Assembly (NCBI GenBank): GCA_938022235.1
Contig: CALIEL010000015.1
Location: 1 to 25,249, forward strand
DNA length: 25,249 nucleotides
Direction: 5' to 3'
DNA from: Oribacterium parvum
Lineage (GTDB): Bacteria; Bacillota; Clostridia; Lachnospirales; Lachnospiraceae
Numbering within the stretch: position 1 is the first letter of the stretch; each line of letters begins with the position of its first letter. This document shows, piece after piece, positions 9,601-15,974 of the stretch. The position numbers and the translations under genes were made by a program. The notes beneath the pieces were generated by a model. The model was not told where the DNA came from and ran no database searches. It was given only the letters and a program-made list of their open reading frames with translations.

Positions 9601-10391
9601 TAAACAAAAGAAAGTACAGTATTTTTATGGTGCGGATGTATCTTAAAGGACTTTTTAATGTACAAATATACTCTGCAAAGGAGCTTATCAGATTATATCA
9701 AGATGACATTAGCCTTTTACAAGAATTGTATTTTTTTATGCTGGAACACGACGATTCCCATGACTTTAGGGGAAATTACTTAACTGATTTTTTGTCACTG
9801 GATGCATCATGGATACAAAGATATACGGAGTTATTATGGTCACGGAAAAGTATTTATAGTGATTATGGATATGAAAGAAGTGCTTCTTTATGGAAATCCA
9901 AAGACTTTATGCAATATTTTGATTACATATTTTATCATTCTCCCAAAAGTGAAGAATATGGATGGGAAATAGAATATGTGTTTAAGGGGTTATTAGAATG
10001 TTCTGAAGCGGAGATTGTAAAAACTAATCAACAAGAATGGATTACACATATTATTATAGAGAATGCATCTACAGAACGGATTGATTGTATTTTTGATTTT
10101 ATAAGTTATTTGGATGATGATACAAAATGGAGAGCTATCAAAATATTTTTAGATTATAATTCCGATTGTGAATGGTTTAAGAAGCTGTCCCTTGAGCCTG
10201 GTTTTTGGAGTGGTATAGAGAGCTTTGTTCCAGCATATCGAAAGCAAATAGACTTCCTTGAATCACTTTATCCTCTTGTTGGAGGGATGAAATACTTAAA
10301 GCATAAACAGTATATAAGATCCAAGGTGGAACTTCTTGAGGAAAGGATAAAGGAAGAAGAGATACAAGCAATTTATAGACATTTGTATTAA
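6672..10391 (+). CDS. Giant STAND-type NTPase with PDDEXK-like N-terminus
   Basis: A 1239-residue protein in three parts. Residues 1-150 resemble a restriction-endonuclease-like fold: FQEFCDTLL, then NPDTYF (Asp53), then KYVFVAYTIQ at 62-71, ending GVDELANQV. Residues 195-400 form a STAND NTPase: Walker A GKAGVGKT at 210-217, Walker B FFVDDAN with Asp264-Asp265, sensor-like ITVRD at 292-296 and a GNP motif at 350-352. The last 800 residues look all-helical and repeat-like, as in sensor regions of NLR-like proteins. I expected glutamate in VFVEYTTQ, where this protein has Ala67, so nuclease activity may be lost. TAGGAGG stands eight bases before the ATG. The very AT-rich codon use differs from its neighbours. 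A role in phage defence is inference from architecture and the accessory setting. Confidence 0.82.
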   Translation: MATITDIKSRICQMAPAPFQEFCDTLLHKKGYGIVHGYGMKAGTGKTTIGNPDTYFRKESGKYVFVAYTIQVENIYSKLKDDIDKCLNCQKAGLEIIEIEEIICCHTSSNLSAGDDKKLHDYCASKGVSLMIWGVDELANQVCNHYRSMAKDFFGLSIDTNQILSVEEFIKLYDTNGISAPINTIFQYREDEKMSIMESLKTESVVIITGKAGVGKTRLALEIAGEYASIEGFTLLCVKNNHKSLYDDLVSRLEKHGNYLFFVDDANELANLEDILEYLTKEQHDYLVKILITVRDYVKEILIDRIKKYAVPKVVKVFPFSDNEIKEFLKENLGIKNEYYIRQIVRIAEGNPRHAYMAGKIAKEEKDLSVICDVSELYDNYYARYVHSTIGENKKLCFSAGVLAIVNTVILNNLTKLHKILDFYGISTEEFRDMIISLSKLEVVELQLNQIASFSDQCLANYMLYYVFLEEKMIPFSSAVEIGYLNFRKRILETINTVFNLFQSKDTTEYCRQEILKVWNRLRDEKSPLYRDFVRDFHYFRPEEGFLLAQKEIEGISYEGFKANEVDFSQNVYDQNESILRLLAGYNNSDDLQCVLELLLNYASKTIQTMISAYKWLENNYGISIFTLRYGFFVQEKIILYLADEIKNNNSIAMVLGFQWVKYSLRLSFQFSEMDRNNMLELHTLRIRNSEELRIYREKCWAVLSLLATKEEWQEEILLFLDFYSKSLTSEIDRDIFESDKESIEQLLTILKRKQIGFLVVVNRILSNGNKIGIMYSRHWREVLCGKEWELYQLLKENLELDYEEDEIARNMRLSEYGKKLKSSDIKGFVQAADGISSDRVLCTESLNISNSIEVIIEQLDKLCLDTFLKVFIQCGKHISISASRILRHLNLIMDSTKLLNILKASDFPQKNEWMFSFFETLPEIFIDSKMLEEFLCFLRDDSDKKIRTSTWKSLRVLDKFLVIEKNIYPIASSIILNKRKYSIFMVRMYLKGLFNVQIYSAKELIRLYQDDISLLQELYFFMLEHDDSHDFRGNYLTDFLSLDASWIQRYTELLWSRKSIYSDYGYERSASLWKSKDFMQYFDYIFYHSPKSEEYGWEIEYVFKGLLECSEAEIVKTNQQEWITHIIIENASTERIDCIFDFISYLDDDTKWRAIKIFLDYNSDCEWFKKLSLEPGFWSGIESFVPAYRKQIDFLESLYPLVGGMKYLKHKQYIRSKVELLEERIKEEEIQAIYRHLY

Positions 10392-10398
10392 GTAGATT

Positions 10399-10423
10399 GA
10401 TTTTTTAAAAAAGCAAAAAAATC
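10399..10423 (+). terminator. Weak AT-only hairpin after the STAND gene
   Basis: GATTTTTT (10399-10406) and AAAAAATC (10416-10423) can pair around a nine-base loop eight bases after the stop codon. It has almost no GC in the stem, so it may not stop transcription well. It is the only terminator candidate at the end of the island. Confidence 0.25.
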
Positions 10424-10497
10424 CTTTAGAATGACACGTTTGAAGACTTTAACGCATAACCACTCCCCGTCTTCCCCCGTCCTTCCCCATCTCCCTG

Positions 10498-10526
10498 TTG
10501 ACAAGCCTAGCTTTGTCCCATAAAAT
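10498..10526 (+). promoter_or_regulatory. Sigma-A promoter for the methyltransferase gene
   Basis: TTGACA (10498-10503) and TAAAAT (10521-10526) are spaced by 17 bases. Transcription would begin near 10533, which places the TTG at 10550 very close to the 5' end and leaves room for the better start at 10622. Confidence 0.7.
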
Positions 10527-10621
10527 TAAATTTACGAATAAATTAAGACTTGCGAAGACGGACTAGAAAGAAAAAAGGGGATGCTAGGAGCAGGATTCCC
10601 CAAGATTTCAGGAGGAAGACA

Positions 10622-11251
10622 ATGGGGCTTTTGCAGAATTTCTCGAAACCCAGAGGATTTTTTGGGAGAGTCATTAGCCTATTAATGAATTATGGAGAGC
10701 ATGCCAAGTTGGGTCGCTGGGGCATGTCCTTTGTGGAGCTGCCGATTCAGGCGGATATTTTGGACTTGGGCTGCGGGGGAGGCGGTAATCTGGAGCGTTG
10801 GTTGGAATGCTATCCGGATGCCCATGTCAGCGGCATCGATCATTCGCCGGTATCCGTTTCCATCGCCACAGGCTGGAATGAGAAGGCCATTTCGCAGGAC
10901 AGATGCGAGGTGATTTTAAGCGGAGTGAATAAGCTTCCCTTTCGAAACGACAGTTTTGATGCGATTTCCAGCTTTGAAAGCATTTACTTTTGGAAGAGCA
11001 TGGACAAAGCTTTGGCAGAGGCGTATCGAGTTTTAAAGCCGGGAGGGGTACTTCTTTTGGCGGTTACCCATGATAAGGAAAGTAAGTGTTGTTCCATGAT
11101 TAAGAAGATTCATGGTGTAAGACTTTATGATGAGGCGGAATTAAAGGCATATCTGGAAAATGCCGGTTTTCTGAAGTTTCGTTATATCCGGGCAAAGAAA
11201 AAGCCTTGGCGCATTGCTCTTTGCCGAAAGGGAATTCCGGTGGAGCTGTAG
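10622..11251 (+). CDS. Class I SAM-dependent methyltransferase
   Basis: Rossmann-fold methyltransferase of the Methyltransf_11 type. Motif I is ILDLGCGGGG (Asp48 to Gly55, counted from the chosen start), the acidic strand after motif II is in VSGIDHS, and the post-motif PGG turn is in VLKPGGVLLLAV. The substrate is unknown. I place the start at ATG 10622 because AGGAGG (10610-10615) stands six bases before it; the frame extends upstream to a TTG at 10550, but those 24 residues are an Arg/Lys-rich run without a ribosome site. This gives 209 residues, usual for small members. It has its own promoter and GC content like the housekeeping genes, so the island boundary lies before it. Confidence 0.88.
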   Translation: MGLLQNFSKPRGFFGRVISLLMNYGEHAKLGRWGMSFVELPIQADILDLGCGGGGNLERWLECYPDAHVSGIDHSPVSVSIATGWNEKAISQDRCEVILSGVNKLPFRNDSFDAISSFESIYFWKSMDKALAEAYRVLKPGGVLLLAVTHDKESKCCSMIKKIHGVRLYDEAELKAYLENAGFLKFRYIRAKKKPWRIALCRKGIPVEL

Positions 11252-11338
11252 TACTTATCAAACGTCATGGAATTCATTGTAGAAGTAACTATGATATTCA
11301 CGATGGAATAACAATCTCAAGACGGTTTTCTCTCGGAT

Positions 11339-11367
11339 TTGACAAAGTAGGGGAGATTCCGTATAAT
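11339..11367 (+). promoter_or_regulatory. Perfect consensus sigma-A promoter, no large gene behind it
   Basis: TTGACA (11339-11344), exactly 17 bases, then TATAAT (11362-11367): a full match to the vegetative promoter consensus. Predicted transcription from about 11374 reaches an intrinsic terminator at 11467-11500. The region between the methyltransferase stop and this promoter (11252-11338) shows no feature. Confidence 0.8.
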
Positions 11368-11413
11368 GCCTGTATTCTTTTCAGTTGAGGAAAGAGATAA
11401 GAAGGGGAAGAAC

Positions 11414-11482
11414 ATGGACGAAGACGGGGACGCGGATAACGGAGGTCCTAAGAATCATATAGGGAGAAGGTATAGTGTGTAG
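11414..11482 (+). CDS. Possible 22-residue small protein
   Basis: ATG at 11414 follows a good ribosome site (AAGGGGAAG, about five bases spacing) and runs to TAG at 11480-11482. The peptide begins MDEDGDADNGG, strongly acidic, and ends basic, GRRYSV. The stop codon lies at the top of the following terminator hairpin, so a translating ribosome would overlap the terminator stem. Short length makes chance occurrence possible; the position inside a promoter-terminator unit is the main support. Confidence 0.35.
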   Translation: MDEDGDADNGGPKNHIGRRYSV

Positions 11483-11500
11483 GACACGCTATACCTTTTT
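11467..11500 (+). terminator. Strong intrinsic terminator
   Basis: AGGTATAGTGTGT (11468-11480) pairs with ACACGCTATACCT (11484-11496) over 13 positions with one T-G pair and a three-base loop AGG, followed by a T run to 11500. Confidence 0.88.
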
Positions 11501-11582
11501 CTGCAGTTCATTTTTCGAGTATTCCCGGGAACGAAAACTATTCCAAGGATTTTGGAGCTAAGGAGGATTTTTAAACACAGCT

Positions 11583-12908
11583 ATGCTTGGTCGAGTCATA
11601 CTCTTGTTTGTACTGATTTTTATTAACGGATTCTTTTCCTGCGCGGAGATTGCAGTTTTGCAGGTGGGAGAGGGAAAAATAAGAAAGCTTGCGGAGGACG
11701 GAAGCATAAATGCAAAGCATCTTTTGAAGCTTGTAGAAGAGCCTTCCCGCTTTTTGTCCACCATTCAGGTGGCGATTACTCTGGCGGGATTTCTCTCCAG
11801 TGCCTTTGCGGCGGAGAGCTTTGCGGGATATCTGGACAAGCTCCTGGTAAAGCTTCCTATCCCCAATACGGAGAGCATGATGCACCCCCTTTCTATTGTG
11901 CTGATTACTCTGCTTCTATCTTATATCAGTATTGTTTTCGGAGAGTTGGTGCCGAAACGCTTGGCGCAGGTATATAAAGAGCCTATAGCGCTCTTCATTG
12001 CTCCGGTGTTACGGATTGTGTCCATCATTTCCATGCCCATCGTTTTCTTTCTTTCCGCATCCACCAATGCGGTACTGAAGCTTTTGAAAATCGATCCGGA
12101 AAGGGATATCAATGCCGTTTCCGAGGAAGACATTTTGATGATGATCGATGAGGGAATGGAAAGCGGTATCTTTGAGTCCAGTGAAAATGAGTGGATTCAA
12201 AATGTGTTTGAATTTAAGGATCTTACGGTGGAAGACGTTTGCACCCACAGAACCGATGTGGCCATGCTCTATATTGAGGATACGGATCGGCAGTGGAGAC
12301 ATACCATCCATGAAAACCGTTTTGCCAGCTACCCGATTTGCGGCGAGGACAATGACGATATTATCGGTGTATTGAATACCAAGGATTATTTCCGCCTGAA
12401 CGACTTAAGCAGACCCAATGTTATGCGGAATGCGGTGGACCGCCCCTTCTTCATTTCTCAGAATATGAAGGTTTCCGACCTTTTCAAAATCATGCAAAAG
12501 GAAAGAAAGTACTATGGGATAGTGCTGGATGAGTACGGCGGCATGACGGGAATCGTTACTCTTCATGACCTGATTGAGGCCTTGGTGGGTGACCTTCACG
12601 AAGAGGATGAGCTTCCGGAGCCGGAGCCTATTGAGCAGATTTCCGAAAATGAGTGGAGTATTCTCGGTTCTGCAGATTTGGAGGATGTAAATGAAGCCCT
12701 GAAGATTCATCTGGATTTAGAGGCTGCAGATACCTTCGGCGGTTATATTATGGGAATTATCGGTAGGGTGCCGGAGGACGGCTCTTCCCTGCACTTGGAT
12801 ACGGACGGTCTGAGCATCGATGTGGCGGAAATCAAGAATCACCGTATCGGAAAGACTATCGTGCATAAGGAAGAGAAGAAGGAAGAGGAAGAAGATAAGG
12901 AAAAATAA
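11583..12908 (+). CDS. CNNM/CBS/CorC-type membrane protein (hemolysin C family)
   Basis: Three-part protein of the HlyC/CorC/YfjD family, linked in several bacteria to magnesium or cobalt efflux. Residues 1-150 form the CNNM membrane domain (start MLGRVILLFVLIFINGFF, several hydrophobic segments, GELVPKR). Residues about 205-335 are a CBS pair, and 345-425 the CorC/HlyC domain (WSILGSADLEDVNEAL and VPEDGSS). The tail is Glu/Lys only. The start is slightly uncertain: AGGAGG (11561-11566) lies 16 bases before this ATG, longer than usual, but no in-frame start codon lies closer. At 441 residues it is of normal length. No terminator is seen between its stop and the next promoter at 12954. Confidence 0.92.
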   Translation: MLGRVILLFVLIFINGFFSCAEIAVLQVGEGKIRKLAEDGSINAKHLLKLVEEPSRFLSTIQVAITLAGFLSSAFAAESFAGYLDKLLVKLPIPNTESMMHPLSIVLITLLLSYISIVFGELVPKRLAQVYKEPIALFIAPVLRIVSIISMPIVFFLSASTNAVLKLLKIDPERDINAVSEEDILMMIDEGMESGIFESSENEWIQNVFEFKDLTVEDVCTHRTDVAMLYIEDTDRQWRHTIHENRFASYPICGEDNDDIIGVLNTKDYFRLNDLSRPNVMRNAVDRPFFISQNMKVSDLFKIMQKERKYYGIVLDEYGGMTGIVTLHDLIEALVGDLHEEDELPEPEPIEQISENEWSILGSADLEDVNEALKIHLDLEAADTFGGYIMGIIGRVPEDGSSLHLDTDGLSIDVAEIKNHRIGKTIVHKEEKKEEEEDKEK

Positions 12909-12953
12909 GACCGGGTGCGTCGCGGGTGGAAAAATAAAATTTTTCAAAATTCC

Positions 12954-12981
12954 TTGACAGGAGAAAACAAGGGACTAAACT
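12954..12981 (+). promoter_or_regulatory. Promoter of the HMA-domain gene
   Basis: TTGACA (12954-12959) and TAAACT (12976-12981) with 16 bases between. The -10 box is weak, as often seen at regulated promoters, and the dyad at 12989-13002 covers the expected start of transcription. Confidence 0.55.
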
Positions 12982-12988
12982 AAAGAAG

Positions 12989-13002
12989 TTAGACTAGGCT
13001 AA
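12989..13002. promoter_or_regulatory. DtxR-like operator dyad
   Basis: TTAGACTAGGCTAA is a palindrome at 12 of 14 positions, centred on CTAG. It resembles the TTAGGNTAGCCTAA-type boxes of iron- or manganese-sensing DtxR/IdeR/MntR repressors. It overlaps the predicted transcription start of the Cys-rich HMA gene, where bound repressor would block transcription. The regulator is inferred. Confidence 0.5.
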
Positions 13003-13042
13003 TGAATTTCAGCCAAACTTGTTTTTAGAGAGGAAGAACAGC

Positions 13043-13411
13043 ATGGGAAATTTTGTCATCTTGGCACTGGTAGGCGTAATTATCGTTTTTGCGGTAAGAA
13101 GTGTCATTAAAAGAGGAAAAAATGGTTGTTGCGGCGGAGGAGAATGCAGTGTGGATTCCGTAAAGGTTTCCGACAAGGTGGAAGGACATTATCCCTTTAA
13201 AGCCATGATTTCCGTAGACGATATGCATTGCGGAAACTGTAAGAAGAAGGTGGAAAATGCCTTAAATGCCATTTCCGGTGTCTGGGCTACGGTGGATTTA
13301 AGCAGTCATACGGCGGAAGTACGGATGAAGGAAGAACACAGCGAGGAAGAGCTTCGGGAGCATATCAACAAGGCGGGCTACGGAGTTTCCAAGGTGGAGT
13401 TTTCCAAATAG
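13043..13411 (+). CDS. FeoB-associated-like membrane peptide fused to HMA domain
   Basis: A 122-residue protein with two parts. Residues 4-22 are one membrane helix followed by KRGKNGCCGGGEC (Cys29, Cys30, Cys35), like the small Cys-rich peptides found beside FeoB iron transporters. Residues 52-122 are a heavy-metal-associated ferredoxin-like domain with MHCGNC, metal ligands Cys63 and Cys66, the fold of copper chaperones. It may bind or hand over a metal at the inner face of the membrane. The start is ATG 13043, with AGGAAG six to seven bases upstream; a TTG at 13019 in the same frame lacks a ribosome site. A DtxR-like dyad at its promoter supports metal control. No transporter lies nearby. 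Confidence 0.82.
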   Translation: MGNFVILALVGVIIVFAVRSVIKRGKNGCCGGGECSVDSVKVSDKVEGHYPFKAMISVDDMHCGNCKKKVENALNAISGVWATVDLSSHTAEVRMKEEHSEEELREHINKAGYGVSKVEFSK

Positions 13412-13499
13412 GATTTTTCGGAGAGATTTTTTGAATGGATTTTCCGAATGGAAGTTCCAATTTTTTTTCAAAGTGAAATTTCTTAATTGATTTTCTAAA

Positions 13500-13546
13500 A
13501 GGGCGAAGAGAGGAAGCGATGCGTTTCCTTCTGTTCGCTCTTTTTT
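13500..13546 (+). terminator. Intrinsic terminator after the HMA gene
   Basis: AGGGCGAAGAGAGGAAGCG (13500-13518) pairs with the strand at 13522-13541 around the loop ATG, with one mismatch, one bulged T and some G-T pairs, followed by TTTTTT (13541-13546). The 88 bases between the stop codon and this stem are T-rich and hold nothing else I recognise. Confidence 0.75.
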
Positions 13547-13554
13547 CTTTCTTT

Positions 13555-13623
13555 TCCGGAAGGAAAATCTTTCCACATCCGGAAAGAGAATCTTTCGGCA
13601 TCGGAAGGGGAAATCTTTCGTTA
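13555..13623 (+). repeat. Three 23-bp tandem repeats before the NUDIX operon
   Basis: Contiguous units lie at 13555-13577, 13578-13600 and 13601-13623. All share the pattern TCCGGAAGG-RAAATCTTTC, and the third lacks one C near its start. A fourth loose match, AAATCTTTCGGAA, is near 13699. They lie between the preceding terminator and the start of the NUDIX-apt-greA operon. Function unknown; a protein-binding array is possible. Confidence 0.75.
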
Positions 13624-13628
13624 AATCA

Positions 13629-13657
13629 TGGAGATATCCCTATAAGTATGTTAGAAT
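13629..13657 (+). promoter_or_regulatory. Weak promoter candidate for NUDIX-apt-greA
   Basis: TGGAGA (13629-13634), 17 bases, then TAGAAT (13652-13657). The -35 match is poor (four of six). It is the best candidate downstream of the 23-bp repeats and leaves an untranslated leader of about 65 bases. Confidence 0.35.
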
Positions 13658-13727
13658 AAAGAAGTTTGAGGGAAAATCTTATAGAGAATTTCAAATCAAA
13701 ATCTTTCGGAATAGGAGTGTTTGAAAG

Positions 13728-14306
13728 ATGGAAGAAAAGAAAAATCAGGAAGAGAAGAAGGAAGAGGTTCCGGTTCGTTTACTGGAACGAAAGCTCCGCT
13801 ACAAGGGCTCGGTGCTGGAGGTCTATGAAGATACGGTGGATGTGTCCGGTCATGTGACCCACTGGGACTTTATTCATCACATGGGAGCTGCGGCGGTACT
13901 TCCGGTTTTAGAGGACGGAAGGCTTCTCATGGTTCGGCAATACCGTCATGCTCTATCGCGTTTTACCCTGGAAATTCCGGCGGGAAAACGGGATAGCGAA
14001 GAGGAAGACTTTCTTCTTTGTGCAAAGAGGGAGCTGGAGGAGGAAACCGGCTATAAATGTGAGAATTTGGAGCTACTTCTTTGGGTCAACACCACGGTGG
14101 CCTTTTTGGATGAGAAGATTGCCATTTATCTTGCCAAGGATTTGAAGAAGGTACAGCAGTGCTTCGATGAGGATGAGGAGATCTTTTTGGAAGCCTGGAA
14201 GCTGGAAGACTTACTGCAATTGATTTCGGAAGGGAAGATGACCGATAGCAAAACGGTGGCGGCTATTCAGGCCTATGCCATAAAAAAGTTGAGGGGAGAA
14301 CTATGA
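13728..14306 (+). CDS. NUDIX hydrolase, ADP-ribose pyrophosphatase-like
   Basis: NUDIX hydrolase resembling the ADP-ribose pyrophosphatases (NudF/YqkG type), which split ADP-ribose to AMP and ribose 5-phosphate. The NUDIX box runs from Gly86: GKRDSEEEDF, then CAKRELEEETGY, with the catalytic REXXEE glutamates intact. It has one more residue than the standard G-x5-E-x7-REUXEE spacing, in the first loop. PAGK just before the box and the length of 192 residues suit the ADP-ribose group. TAGGAG stands ten bases before the ATG. Its stop overlaps the apt start in ATGA, so the two are translationally coupled; AMP formed from ADP-ribose and from adenine by apt would join the same pool. Confidence 0.9.
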   Translation: MEEKKNQEEKKEEVPVRLLERKLRYKGSVLEVYEDTVDVSGHVTHWDFIHHMGAAAVLPVLEDGRLLMVRQYRHALSRFTLEIPAGKRDSEEEDFLLCAKRELEEETGYKCENLELLLWVNTTVAFLDEKIAIYLAKDLKKVQQCFDEDEEIFLEAWKLEDLLQLISEGKMTDSKTVAAIQAYAIKKLRGEL

Positions 14307-14833
14307 AAAGAGAGCATTTAGCAGATTATGTATTGTCCATTCCGGATTTTCCGGAGAAGGGAGTAATTTTTCGTGATATTACTTCTTTGATTCAGGATCC
14401 GGACGGATTGAAGGATTCCGTGGATGGATTAATCCGGTCTTTAAAGGATGTGGATTTTGATCTTGTCATCGGCTTGGAGAGCCGGGGCTTTATTTTCGGA
14501 ACAGCCATCGCCTATGAGATGCACAAGGGCTTTGTGCCAGTACGTAAGAAGGGAAAGCTGCCCAGAGAGACGGAATCCATTGCCTATGATTTGGAGTATG
14601 GCAAGGCTGAGGTGGAGATTCACAAGGATGCCATCCAGAAGGGCACCAAAGTTGTTATCGTGGATGACTTAATTGCAACAGGAGGCACTTTGGAGGCTGC
14701 CTGCAAGCTGGTGGAGCGTCTTGGAGGAGAGGTAGCCAAGATTTCCGTGGTGATGGAGCTTGCCGGACTGGAAGGCAGAAAGAAGCTTGAGAAGTATTCC
14801 TTGGAATCCCTCATTTGCTACGAAGGAAAATAA
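14303..14833 (+). CDS. apt: Adenine phosphoribosyltransferase
   Basis: Makes AMP from adenine and PRPP in purine salvage. The PRPP-binding motif VVIVDDLIATGGT is complete with Asp121-Asp122, and the N-terminal IPDFPEKGVIFRDIT is a clear Apt signature. Its length of 176 residues is typical. The ATG overlaps the stop of the NUDIX gene by four bases, and greA follows after 17 bases, so the three form one operon. Confidence 0.97.
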   Translation: MKREHLADYVLSIPDFPEKGVIFRDITSLIQDPDGLKDSVDGLIRSLKDVDFDLVIGLESRGFIFGTAIAYEMHKGFVPVRKKGKLPRETESIAYDLEYGKAEVEIHKDAIQKGTKVVIVDDLIATGGTLEAACKLVERLGGEVAKISVVMELAGLEGRKKLEKYSLESLICYEGK

Positions 14834-14850
14834 AGCTTTAGGAGAATAGG

Positions 14851-15354
14851 ATGAGTGAGGAATTAACCCGGGAGGATGTGCGAAAAATCGAGGCGGAGAT
14901 TCAGAAAAGAAAGCTGGAGATTCGCCCGAAGCTGATTGAGGCGGTGAAGGAGGCCAGAGCCCAGGGAGACCTGTCGGAAAACTTTGAATACTATGCCGCA
15001 AAGAAAGAGAAGAATCAAAATGAATCCCGGATTCGCTATTTAGAGCGGGTATTAAAGTTTGCCAAAGTGATTTCCACAAAGTCGGAAGAGGGCGTAGTGG
15101 GGATTAATGACACGGTGGTTGTGTATTTTCCGGAGGATGAAGAGGAAGAGTGTTATCGCCTGGTCACCTCCATTCGAGGACAGTCCCTTGAAGGCAGAAT
15201 TTCCAACCAGTCTCCTTTAGGAAAGGCGCTGATGGGAAAGCGCGTAGGGGAAGAAGTGGAGGTTTTCCTGGAAGGGGGAAGCAGCTATACCGTTTTGATT
15301 CGCAGTATTGAAAAAACAGGAGAAAAAGAGGAAGAGGAAATCCGAAAGTTCTAG
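14851..15354 (+). CDS. greA: Transcript cleavage factor GreA
   Basis: Rescues backtracked RNA polymerase by stimulating transcript cleavage. The N-terminal coiled coil (residues about 5-80) bears the family loop segment AQGDLSENFEYYAAK with the acidic residues that enter the polymerase channel (Asp, Glu after GDLSEN). The C-terminal FKBP-like domain has QSPLGKALMGKRVGEEVEV. At 167 residues it is slightly longer than the usual 157-160; the extra is an acidic/basic tail. AGGAGAATAGG precedes the ATG. It closes the operon: a terminator hairpin contains its stop codon. Confidence 0.95.
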   Translation: MSEELTREDVRKIEAEIQKRKLEIRPKLIEAVKEARAQGDLSENFEYYAAKKEKNQNESRIRYLERVLKFAKVISTKSEEGVVGINDTVVVYFPEDEEEECYRLVTSIRGQSLEGRISNQSPLGKALMGKRVGEEVEVFLEGGSSYTVLIRSIEKTGEKEEEEIRKF

Positions 15355-15373
15355 GATTTCCTCTTCCTTTATT
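15330..15373 (+). terminator. Intrinsic terminator overlapping the greA stop
   Basis: GGAAGAGGAAATCC (15330-15343) pairs perfectly with GGATTTCCTCTTCC (15354-15367), loop of ten bases, then a T-rich tail. The TAG stop of greA occupies 15352-15354, so the last coding bases form the 5' arm. Confidence 0.85.
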
Positions 15374-15375
15374 CT

Positions 15376-15451
15376 TACCGAGTGTTCCTCAGGTAGTATG
15401 TAAGATCTTGTTTTACCGGGTGTTCCTCGGGTAGTATGCGATATCTCGTTT
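15376..15451 (+). repeat. Two 38-bp direct repeats with internal hairpins
   Basis: Units 15376-15413 and 15414-15451 match at 32 of 38 positions; a fragment of a third (AACGGGTTTCC) follows. Each begins TACCGRGTGTTCCTCRGGTA, which can fold with ACCGRG against CTCRGGT, and the changes between copies keep that pairing. They fill the gap between convergent greA and the CBS gene. Confidence 0.7.
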
Positions 15452-15497
15452 TTAACGGGTTTCCCTCCCTTGGATTTTCCGTTCTAATTCTTATGCT

Positions 15498-15959
15498 TTA
15501 GCCTGTTAAGGAGGCATCCTCCGCCATTAACATGGATTCTTCCTTATCCAAAGCCACAAAATCCGCATGACGGTACAGATAGTCCATCAAATCTCGACGT
15601 TTTACAATGCCGATAAAGTGTCCCAGATCATCCACCACCGGTACAAAGTTCTGGGTAAGAGAACGAGCTACCAGTCCCTCCATGGAACTGTTGATTCCCA
15701 CCGCCTCAAAATGCTTCCGCATAGGGATGTCCTTTACCAGTACCTTTTCCGCCTCTTTCAAATCCAGATTCAGTTGGTTTTTAATTTCCCAAAGAAGATC
15801 CCCTTCCGTCAGGGTGCCGGCAAATTTTCCGTCTTTACTTAATACGGGAATGGCTGAATACCGGTGAAACTCCATTTTCTCCAAGGTATTTCTTAAACTG
15901 TCTTCTTCCTTTACGTATGCCACGTCACATTTTGGAGTAAGAAAGAAAAGTATATTCAT
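15498..15959 (-). CDS. CBS-domain pair protein
   Basis: A 153-residue protein made only of a CBS pair: first CBS about residues 10-60 (FHRYSAIPVLSKDGKFAGTLTEGDLL), second about 75-130 (NFVPVVDDLGHFIGIVKRRDLMDYL). Such stand-alone pairs usually bind adenine nucleotides and act as sensors on another protein; the partner is not evident here. On the minus strand AGGAGGT (15968-15974) stands eight bases before the ATG. It converges with greA and diverges from rel across a 326-base AT-rich gap. Confidence 0.9.
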   Translation of the reverse strand: MNILFFLTPKCDVAYVKEEDSLRNTLEKMEFHRYSAIPVLSKDGKFAGTLTEGDLLWEIKNQLNLDLKEAEKVLVKDIPMRKHFEAVGINSSMEGLVARSLTQNFVPVVDDLGHFIGIVKRRDLMDYLYRHADFVALDKEESMLMAEDASLTG

Positions 15960-15974
15960 GCTGAGGGACCTCCT

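Larger units (their letters stand above)
11374..11500 (+). ncRNA. Candidate small transcript of about 125 nt
   Basis: Defined only by its ends: a consensus promoter at 11339-11367 and a strong terminator at 11467-11500. It may be a regulatory RNA, an mRNA for the 22-residue ORF at 11414, or an attenuated leader of the CNNM/CBS gene that starts 83 bases after the terminator. I recognise no known RNA family or riboswitch in it. Confidence 0.4.

Noticed and set aside
11206..11388. A 60-codon frame overlapping the methyltransferase end
   Set aside because: No ribosome site, no recognisable similarity, and it overlaps a real gene; it could be a remnant but cannot be supported.
10463..11433. Inverted CCCCGTCTTC copies flanking the methyltransferase as ends of a mobile element
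   Set aside because: Only ten bases match, no target duplication or transposase is seen; chance is sufficient.
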